The notes under the pieces: generated by a model | Told to the model about the DNA's origin: nothing | Database searches by the model: none | Seen by the model: only the letters and a program-made list of their open reading frames with translations | From: Streptomyces sp. V4I2 | Lineage (GTDB): Bacteria > Actinomycetota > Actinomycetes > Streptomycetales > Streptomycetaceae | Direction of reading: 5' to 3' | Assembly (NCBI RefSeq): GCF_030817655.1 | Contig: NZ_JAUSZM010000003.1 | Span: 2,542,001 to 2,606,000, forward strand | Length of the DNA: 64,000 nt | Position numbers and translations under genes: made by a program | Shown: one piece after another, positions 15,791-21,663 of the stretch | How positions within the stretch are numbered: the first letter of the stretch is position 1 | How the letters are laid out: the number at the start of each line of letters is the position of its first letter

Positions 15791-15849
15791 GAGTCGGTCA
15801 TCCTGGTGCCGGGGGTGGGTCGCGCAGCCCGGCGGCGGCATGCGAAAAG

Positions 15850-15882
15850 CCCCGCGTGTCGTCGTCGACTCCTGGGGCTCCT
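15850..15882 (-). terminator. Terminator of the first chaplin gene
   Basis: On the minus strand AGCCCC...GGGGCT is followed by TTTTCG, about 20 nt past the stop at 15899. The stem is only 6 bp with a long, partly paired loop. Confidence 0.5.
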
Positions 15883-15898
15883 CGACGGCCGGGGGACG

Positions 15899-16138
15899 TC
15901 AGTCGTTCACGCCCTGGTTGCCGAAGGCCGGGTTCAGCAGAGCGATGAGGTGGGCGGTGTTGCCGACCACGTTGACCGGGATGTGGACCGGGACCTGGAC
16001 GACGTTGCCCGAGAGGACACCCGGCGACTTCACGGCCGCGGCATCGGCACCCGCGTCGGCGACAGCGGCGCCGGCCGAGGCGCCGGCGGCGATGCCGGCG
16101 ACGATGATGGCCACAGCGGCCTTCTTGGCGATGTTCAT
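15899..16138 (-). CDS. Short chaplin, cysteine-free
   Basis: 79 residues from ATG 16138. Signal peptide at about 1-27 (KKAAVAIIVAGIAAGASAGAAVA), then a chaplin domain: SPGVLSGNVVQVPVHIPVNVVGNTAHLIALLNPAFGNQGVND. Chaplins are secreted amphipathic proteins that assemble into amyloid-like rodlets on aerial hyphae and spores and lower surface tension. Most short chaplins carry two cysteines; this one has none, like ChpE. A second cysteine-free chaplin is directly upstream on the same strand. Confidence 0.9.
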   Translation of the reverse strand: MNIAKKAAVAIIVAGIAAGASAGAAVADAGADAAAVKSPGVLSGNVVQVPVHIPVNVVGNTAHLIALLNPAFGNQGVND

Positions 16139-16269
16139 GAGAAGCGTTCCTCCTGCGTTTGCAGGTCCGACCCGGCCGCGGGTCGTGCGCTGATCAACGC
16201 GGGAGAGATCCGAACGGCGCGGGAACGCAAGGCATACGGCCCGTTCGGATCATTCGGACGAAAAGCGAC

Positions 16270-16299
16270 CGGCCTCCCGGGGAAACCCCCGGGAGGCCG
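16270..16299. terminator. Terminator between the chaplin genes
   Basis: A perfect 13-bp GC-rich stem (16270-16282 with 16287-16299, CGGCCTCCCGGGG and its complement) lies 28 bp downstream of the chpE stop at 16327, so the two chaplins are probably transcribed separately. Confidence 0.75.
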
Positions 16300-16326
16300 A
16301 AGTCATGACCTGCTCGGCGACTGGCG

Positions 16327-16569
16327 TCAGTGGTTGACGCCCTGGTTGCCGAAGGCGGGGTTCAGCACACCGATGACGTTCACGCTGTTGCCGACCGCGT
16401 TCACCGGGACGTGCACCGGGGCCTGAACGAGGTTGCCCGAGACGACGCCCGGCGAGCCCGCGGCCTGGCCGTCGGCGTGCGCGTCGGTGGCGGAGGCCAT
16501 GCCGGCACCGGCGGCGATCAGTCCGCCGGCCACCATCGTCACGGCCGCTGCCTTCTTCAGGTTCTTCAC
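16327..16569 (-). CDS. chpE: Chaplin ChpE
   Basis: 80 residues from GTG 16569, with GGGAGG 11 nt upstream. MKNLKKAAAVTMVAGG signal peptide, then SPGVVSGNLVQAPVHVPVNAVGNSVNVIGVLNPAFGNQGVNH. From memory this is nearly the S. coelicolor ChpE sequence, and the position upstream of the LuxR/GAF two-component genes also fits. No cysteine, so no disulfide-stabilised form. ChpE is one of the chaplins made early in growth and contributes to aerial hypha formation. Confidence 0.9.
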   Translation of the reverse strand: MKNLKKAAAVTMVAGGLIAAGAGMASATDAHADGQAAGSPGVVSGNLVQAPVHVPVNAVGNSVNVIGVLNPAFGNQGVNH

Positions 16570-16726
16570 TTCTGAGCCCTCCCTAGCGATTGCCGCGGCA
16601 GTCGCCGCAGCACGCACTGGAGAACGGCGGAGATCCGCAAAGGATGCGCCATCCGGGGGACATTCCCACGACGGTATGAATCTCAGCTCGGAGCGGAACG
16701 CTCCGTATTGCCATCTGAACAGAATT

Positions 16727-17368
16727 TCAGCCGGTCACACCATGGCGTACGGCCCACAGGGCGGCCTGTGTGCGGTCCGCCAGGTCGAGCTTCATCAGGA
16801 TGTTGGAGACGTGCGTCTTGACGGTCTTCTCGGAGAGCACCAGTGCGCGGGCGATCTCCCGGTTGGAGCGGCCGTCCGCTATCAGCCCGAGTACCTCGCG
16901 CTCCCGCTCGGTGAGCGAACCGCCTCTTCCCTGGCCGGAGTTGTTCTCGTCCTGGGACAACAGCGCGCCCGCGACCTCGGGTTGGAGCAGGATGTGTCCG
17001 GCGTGGACGGAGCGGATCGCGCCGGCCAGGGCTTCGGGGTCGACGTCCTTGTAGACATACCCCGCGGCGCCCGCGCGCAGGGCCGGGACGACCGTGCGCT
17101 GTTCGGTGAAGCTGGTGACGATCAGCACGCGCGCGGGGTTGTTCAGTTCGCGGAGCTTGCGCAGCGCGTCGACGCCGTCCATGCCCGGCATCTTGACGTC
17201 CATGAGGACGACGTCGGGTTTCAGCTCCTCGGCGCGGGCCACGCCTTCGGCGCCGTCGGCCGCCTCACCCACGACCTCGATGTCGTCCTGCACTTCGAGG
17301 AACGTGCGCAGGCCCCGGCGGACCACTTGGTGGTCGTCGACGAGCAGCACCTTGATTGCGTCAGCCAC
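16727..17368 (-). CDS. NarL/LuxR-family response regulator
   Basis: 213 residues. Receiver domain at about 1-120 with acidic pair D11/D12 and phospho-acceptor D57 (VVLMDVKMPGMDG), then a LuxR HTH at about 148-205 (LTEREREVLGLIADGRSNREIARALVLSEKTVKTHVSNIL). The start at 17368 overlaps the 3' end of the kinase gene (17361), so the two are co-translated. Expected to be phosphorylated by that GAF kinase. Confidence 0.93.
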   Translation of the reverse strand: MADAIKVLLVDDHQVVRRGLRTFLEVQDDIEVVGEAADGAEGVARAEELKPDVVLMDVKMPGMDGVDALRKLRELNNPARVLIVTSFTEQRTVVPALRAGAAGYVYKDVDPEALAGAIRSVHAGHILLQPEVAGALLSQDENNSGQGRGGSLTEREREVLGLIADGRSNREIARALVLSEKTVKTHVSNILMKLDLADRTQAALWAVRHGVTG

Positions 17369-18506
17369 CGGGGACCTCCAGCTCGATCGTCGCGCCCTTG
17401 CCGGGCGCCGATTCCACGGTCAGTGCGCCGCCGACCCCACTCGCCCGGTCCCGCATGGAGACCAGGCCCAGGTGGCGTCCCGCACGGCGTATCCCCTGCG
17501 GGTCGAAGCCGCCGCCGTCGTCCGTCACCCGCAGGACGGCTCCGCCGCCGCGCCGGTCCAGGGTCACGTCGACGTGCTCGGCGCCGGAGTGCCGCAGGGC
17601 ATTGTGCAGGGCCTCCTGGGCGACGCGCAGCACGGCCTCCTCCTGGGTGGCGGGCAGGGCGCGCACACCGCGGCCGGCGAAGGTCACGCGCGCGGCGTGG
17701 GCGCGGTCCAGGACCTGGATGTGGGTGCGGAGGGTCGCGACCAGACCGTCCTCGTCCAGTGCCGCGGGGCGCAGCTCGACGACCGCCGCGCGCAGTTCGT
17801 CGGCGGCCTCCGCGGCGAGCACGGCCACCTGGTGCAGCTCGCCCTTGGCGCGGGACGGGTCCCGGTCGACCAGGGCGGCGGCCGCCTGGGCGGTCAGGCG
17901 CAGGGAGAACAGTTTCTGGCTGACCGCGTCGTGCAGTTCGTGGGCGAGCCGGGAGCGCTCCTCGGCGATCGTGAGCTCGCGGCTGCGTTCGTACAGGCGG
18001 GCGTTGGTGAGGGCGATCGCGGCGTGCTGGGCGAGGATCGACAGGAGTTCCTCGTCCTCCTCGGTGAAGCCGCAACTGCCTTCTGGCTTCGGGCAGTTCT
18101 TGTTGGCGAGGAACAGTGCGCCGATGACCTCGTCGCCGTCGCGGATCGGCAGGCCCAGGAAGTCGGACATGTCGGGGTGGGCGGACGGCCAGCCCTCGAA
18201 GCGGGGGTCCTTTCGCACGTCGGCGAGGCGCTCGGGCTTGGCCTCGCGCAGCATCGCGGCGAGGATGCCGTGCTGGCGCGGGAGGGGCCCGATGGCCTTC
18301 CACTGGGCGTCGCTGACGCCGTCGACCACGAACTGGGCGAAGCCGCCGTGGTCGTCGGGTACTCCCAGGGCGGCGTACTGCGCGTCGAGCAGCTCGCGGG
18401 CCGAGGCGACGATCGTCTTGAGGACGTCGCGCACCTCGAGGTGCCTGCTCATGGCCAGCAGCGCGGAACTCACCGCGGCGAGGCCGGACCGGGGGCCTTG
18501 ACTCAT
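17361..18506 (-). CDS. GAF-domain sensor histidine kinase
   Basis: 381 residues from ATG 18506. GAF domain at about 25-165, HisKA_3 dimerisation with the phospho-acceptor in ERSRLAHELHDAVSQKL (H192), and an ATPase domain with NALRHSGAEHVDV (N box) and DDGGGFDPQG (G box), ending GKGATIELEVPGG. No membrane helix, so it senses an internal signal through GAF; the layout resembles DevS-type redox or gas sensors, although ligand residues cannot be judged here. Head of a two-gene operon with the LuxR regulator. Confidence 0.92.
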   Translation of the reverse strand: MSQGPRSGLAAVSSALLAMSRHLEVRDVLKTIVASARELLDAQYAALGVPDDHGGFAQFVVDGVSDAQWKAIGPLPRQHGILAAMLREAKPERLADVRKDPRFEGWPSAHPDMSDFLGLPIRDGDEVIGALFLANKNCPKPEGSCGFTEEDEELLSILAQHAAIALTNARLYERSRELTIAEERSRLAHELHDAVSQKLFSLRLTAQAAAALVDRDPSRAKGELHQVAVLAAEAADELRAAVVELRPAALDEDGLVATLRTHIQVLDRAHAARVTFAGRGVRALPATQEEAVLRVAQEALHNALRHSGAEHVDVTLDRRGGGAVLRVTDDGGGFDPQGIRRAGRHLGLVSMRDRASGVGGALTVESAPGKGATIELEVPGG

Positions 18507-18562
18507 GTCCTCACGGTACCGGCGGGGTGTGACAGTCCGTATCCGACCTGTGGTGGCCGCTT

Positions 18563-18582
18563 CCTAGGCCGGGAGACCTAGG
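18563..18582. promoter_or_regulatory. CCTAGG-N8-CCTAGG repeat between kinase and SDR genes
   Basis: Two CCTAGG hexamers 14 bp apart, centred about 66 bp from the kinase start and 120 bp from the SDR start, in the divergent promoter region. CCTAGG is rare in such GC-rich DNA. Candidate binding site for the LuxR-type regulator or another dimeric factor. Confidence 0.35.
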
Positions 18583-18691
18583 GCGAAGGGCCTCGCGGCT
18601 TGCGGCCCGCGTCCGAGGCGGCGACCGCGGCCCGGTTCCTACGTTGGGGTCACGCCGATCAGGAGGCGTCGAGGACGAGGGGACGTGTGTC

Positions 18692-19387
18692 ATGCCGGTA
18701 GCGATCATCACGGGGGCCTCGAAGGGACTGGGGCGGGCGCTGGCCGACGCGCTGGCCGCCCGGGGCTGGGATCTGGTGCTCGACGCCAGAGGCGCCGAGG
18801 CCCTCACGGAGGCGGCGCAGGCCGTCTCCAGGCACGGGACGCGGGTGACCGCCCTGCCCGGGGACGTCACGGACGCCGGGCACCGGAGCGAGCTGGTGGC
18901 GGCCGCGTGGAAGTTCGGCGGGGTCGACCTGCTGGTGAACAACGCGAGCGCGCTGGGCGCCGAGCCGCTGGTACGGCTGGAGAAGCTGCCCCTGGAGGGG
19001 CTACGGCGGGCACTGGAGGTCAACGTGGTGGCCGCGCTGGGGCTCGTCCAGGAGGCGCTGCCGCTGTTGCGGGCCTCCGAGGCGGGAACGGTGATCGGGG
19101 TCAGCTCGGACGCGGCCGCCGAGGCGTACGAGACGTGGGGCGGCTACGGGGCGTCCAAGGCGGCCCTGGACCATCTCGCGGCGGTGCTGAGCGAGGAGGA
19201 ACCCGGACTGCGGGTCTGGGCGGTCGACCCCGGCGACATGGCGACGGGCCTGTACGCGGCCGCCGTACCGGAGGACAGGGATCCGCGGCCGGAGCCGGCC
19301 GGTGTGGTGCCGGCGTTTCTGCGGCTGCTGGACGAGCGGCCCGTGAGCGGGCGCTACGGGGCCCCCGCTCTGCTGGAGGAGCGATGA
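18692..19387 (+). CDS. Short-chain dehydrogenase/reductase
   Basis: 231 residues from ATG 18692. NAD(P) motif TGASKGLG near residue 7, NNAS motif (LLVNNASAL), catalytic Ser (GVSSDAA) and YGASK are all present, so it should be an active oxidoreductase. Substrate unknown. Its stop overlaps the ATG of the QueA-like gene (19384-19387), suggesting both work in one pathway. Confidence 0.88.
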   Translation: MPVAIITGASKGLGRALADALAARGWDLVLDARGAEALTEAAQAVSRHGTRVTALPGDVTDAGHRSELVAAAWKFGGVDLLVNNASALGAEPLVRLEKLPLEGLRRALEVNVVAALGLVQEALPLLRASEAGTVIGVSSDAAAEAYETWGGYGASKAALDHLAAVLSEEEPGLRVWAVDPGDMATGLYAAAVPEDRDPRPEPAGVVPAFLRLLDERPVSGRYGAPALLEER

Positions 19388-20520
19388 CGCTGGCGGTACA
19401 TGTCCCGGAGGAGCTGTCGGCGCGAGTGCCGGCAGAGCAGCGTGGGCCGGGGCTCGACCGGGATGCCGTACGGCTGCTCGTGTCGCGGGGCAGCGAGGTG
19501 TCGCACCACGCGTTCGTGGAGCTGCCCCGGCTGCTGCGGGCCGGGGACCTGCTCGTCGTGAACACCTCGGCCACGCTGGCCGCCGCCGTCGACGGGCGGA
19601 TCGGGCACGCGCGCGTGGTGGTGCACTTCTCCACCCGCGGGGACGACGGGCGGTGGGCGGTCGAGCTGCGGGATCCCGACGAGAAGGGCACCACGCGCCC
19701 GCGTAAAACAGGCTGGGCGCGAAGCGCTCCTTGGAAGGGTGGTGGCGGGCGACGGGCGGGCGGACCGGCGGGGACGGAGGTGCGGTTGCCCGGGGATGGG
19801 CGGCTGGTTATCGAGGAGCCGGTGAGCGCGCACAGTGAGCGGTTGTGGTGGGCGCGGGTGGCGGGGGCGGAGATCCTCGGTCTGCTGCGGGAGCGCGGGC
19901 GGCCCATTCGTTACTCCTATACGGAGCGGGACCAGCCGTTGTCCGTGTACCAGACGGTGTTCGCGCTGCCGTCGCCCGACGGTGCGGGCAGTGCGGAGAT
20001 GCCGAGTGCGGCGCGGCCCTTCACCGCGCGGCTGGTGGCGGAGCTGGTGAGCCGGGGGGTGCAGTTCGCGCCGGTCACGCTGCACACCGGGGTGGCTTCG
20101 GCGGAGGCGCACGAGCCGCCGTACCCGGAACGGTTCGCGGTGCCCGAGGCCTCGGCGCGGCTGATCAACGCGGTGAAGGCGGGGGACGGCAGGGTCGTGG
20201 CCGTGGGGACGACCGCCGTGCGGGCCGTGGAGTCGGCCGCCGGGCCCGACGGGGTCGTACGCGCGCGTGCGGGGTGGACCGATCTCGTGGTGACTCCGGA
20301 GCGCGGGGTGCGGGTGGTGGACGGACTGCTGACGGGGCTGCACGAGCCCGAGGCGTCGCATCTGCTGATGCTGGAGGCGGTCGCGGGGCGGGCGGCGATC
20401 GACCGCGGTTACGAGGAGGCGCTGCGGGGGCGGTACCTGTGGCACGAGTTCGGGGACGTGCACCTCGTCCTTCCGGAGGAGAGGCCTCACGCAGAGCATT
20501 GCGTCAGCAACTGTTGGTGA
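19384..20520 (+). CDS. QueA-like S-adenosylmethionine:tRNA ribosyltransferase-isomerase family protein
   Basis: 378 residues from ATG 19384. The queA fold is recognisable: LPRLLRAGDLLVVNTSATLAA, a beta-barrel middle, PIRYSYTERDQPLSVYQTVFA, AARPFTARLVAEL, PVTLHTGVAS, LINAVKAGDGRVVAVGTTAVRAVES, and LLMLEAVAG. Compared with typical QueA (about 350 residues), a Gly/Arg-rich insert sits near residues 98-125. No other queuosine genes (tgt, queC, queD, queE) are in the window, and actinobacteria commonly lack the full pathway. Its partner SDR overlaps it. It could act on a tRNA or on another purine-ribose substrate; the exact reaction is uncertain. Confidence 0.75.
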   Translation: MTLAVHVPEELSARVPAEQRGPGLDRDAVRLLVSRGSEVSHHAFVELPRLLRAGDLLVVNTSATLAAAVDGRIGHARVVVHFSTRGDDGRWAVELRDPDEKGTTRPRKTGWARSAPWKGGGGRRAGGPAGTEVRLPGDGRLVIEEPVSAHSERLWWARVAGAEILGLLRERGRPIRYSYTERDQPLSVYQTVFALPSPDGAGSAEMPSAARPFTARLVAELVSRGVQFAPVTLHTGVASAEAHEPPYPERFAVPEASARLINAVKAGDGRVVAVGTTAVRAVESAAGPDGVVRARAGWTDLVVTPERGVRVVDGLLTGLHEPEASHLLMLEAVAGRAAIDRGYEEALRGRYLWHEFGDVHLVLPEERPHAEHCVSNCW

Positions 20521-20603
20521 GACCGCCGCGCCGCCGATGTGAGCCCGCACATAGGGCGCAGATCACGTACTAGGTGAAATAGGAGACAAAGGCCTCCGGC
20601 GTG

Positions 20604-20633
20604 AACGGGGCAGACGTTCTGGTCTGTCCCGTT
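20604..20633 (+). terminator. Terminator of the SDR/QueA-like operon
   Basis: A 12-bp stem (20604-20615 with 20622-20633, one G-T pair) followed by TTGCC, about 84 bp past the stop at 20520. Confidence 0.7.
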
Positions 20634-20713
20634 TTGCCCTCCCCTGATCCACTACCCGGCTTCGTACGTCACACCTTTGCCTGGGCATTTTGCGGCCGCT
20701 AAGAATGGCACCC

Positions 20714-20789
20714 GTCGCTCAGCGCCGTGGGTTCCGCCCGCGGCGTTTGTGCCGGAAGCACCCCGGTCCGACACCGGACGCTGAGCGAC
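20714..20789 (+). ncRNA. Cloverleaf-like structured 5' leader of the transglycosylase gene
   Basis: Seen: a perfect 11-bp closing stem (20714-20724 with 20779-20789, GTCGCTCAGCG/CGCTGAGCGAC) enclosing three consecutive hairpins: about 20725-20743 (CCGTGGG/CCCGCGG with one G-U), 20749-20761 (GTGC-CGGAA-GCAC) and 20763-20777 (CCGGT-CCGAC-ACCGG). The set forms a compact four-way junction ending 28 nt before the start codon. Cell-wall hydrolase genes in Streptomyces often have c-di-AMP (ydaO) riboswitches, but I do not see that consensus here. Could be a riboswitch, a protein-binding leader or an RNase target; function unknown. Confidence 0.5.
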
Positions 20790-20817
20790 CTCCGCGCTAT
20801 TCGAAGAGGTCCACCGC

Positions 20818-21588
20818 ATGCCCCTGAACATCAAGTCTCGTAGTCGTGCCCTGACCCGTACGCACCGCATCGCGATCGCCGGTACCGCCGCGCTCGGCGC
20901 TGCCGCCATCGTGTTCACGACGGTTCCCGGCGGGCAGACGACCACCTCCGAGGCCGCCGCCGCCCCGGCGCGCGTGGCCTACAGCTCCGAGCAGCTCAAC
21001 GGCCTGCAGTCGGGTGTCACCGAGCAGCTCGGCGGCGACAGCCTGCAGGGCAAGGCCACCGCGGCGAAGGAGAAGGCCGCGGCGGAAGCCGAGGCCAAGG
21101 CGAAGGCCGACGCCGCAGCCAAGAAGAAGGCCGCCGAGGCCGCCGCGAAGAAGAAGGCCGCGGAAGCCGCCGCGAAGAAGAAGGCCGAGCAGGCGCGCAA
21201 GGCGAAGGAGGCCGCCAGCCGGTCCGCCAAGCGCGCCGCGGTCAAGGCCGCCGCCGCGAAGACGTACCCCAACAACCTCGACGGCTGGATCAAGGAGTCC
21301 CTGGACATCATGAAGTCCAAGGGCATCCCGGGCTCGTACAACGGCCTGCACCGCAACATTCTCCGGGAGTCCTCGGGCAACCCGAAGGCGATCAACAACT
21401 GGGACATCAACGCCATCAACGGCATCCCGTCGAAGGGGCTGCTGCAGGTCATCCCGCCGACCTTCCAGGCGTACCACGTCCCGGGCACGTCCTGGAACAT
21501 CTACGACCCGGTCGCCAACATCACCGCCGCGGCCAACTACGCGGCCGACAAGTACGGCTCGATGGACAACGTCAACGGCGCGTACTGA
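20818..21588 (+). CDS. Secreted transglycosylase SLT-domain protein
   Basis: 256 residues from ATG 20818 (GAAGAGGT upstream). Signal or anchor at about 13-45 (ALTRTHRIAIAGTAALGAAAIVFTTVPGG), then a long Ala/Lys/Glu coiled coil (about 85-145, repeated KKKAAEAAAKK), then a C-terminal SLT-like domain (about 155-256) with LHRNILRESSGNPKAINNWDINA (catalytic Glu) and GLLQVIPPTFQAYHVPG. Expected to cleave peptidoglycan glycan strands outside the cell; the coiled coil may bind the wall or a partner. Expression is probably controlled through the structured leader at 20714-20789. Confidence 0.9.
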   Translation: MPLNIKSRSRALTRTHRIAIAGTAALGAAAIVFTTVPGGQTTTSEAAAAPARVAYSSEQLNGLQSGVTEQLGGDSLQGKATAAKEKAAAEAEAKAKADAAAKKKAAEAAAKKKAAEAAAKKKAEQARKAKEAASRSAKRAAVKAAAAKTYPNNLDGWIKESLDIMKSKGIPGSYNGLHRNILRESSGNPKAINNWDINAINGIPSKGLLQVIPPTFQAYHVPGTSWNIYDPVANITAAANYAADKYGSMDNVNGAY

Positions 21589-21612
21589 GGCCGCGCGGAC
21601 CTCTCCTACGCC

Positions 21613-21645
21613 GAAGGGCGGCACCCGGTCGGGGTGCCGCCCTTC
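21613..21645. terminator. Bidirectional terminator
   Basis: Perfect 14-bp stem (21613-21626 with 21632-21645, GAAGGGCGGCACCC and complement, loop GGTCG) between the convergent transglycosylase and FHA-ABC genes. Confidence 0.85.
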
Positions 21646-21663
21646 ACCGTCGTACGACAGTGA

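Noticed and set aside
20640..20817. Canonical c-di-AMP (ydaO) riboswitch
   Set aside because: The expected conserved internal boxes are not visible and the structure is only about 76 nt; recorded as an unassigned leader instead.
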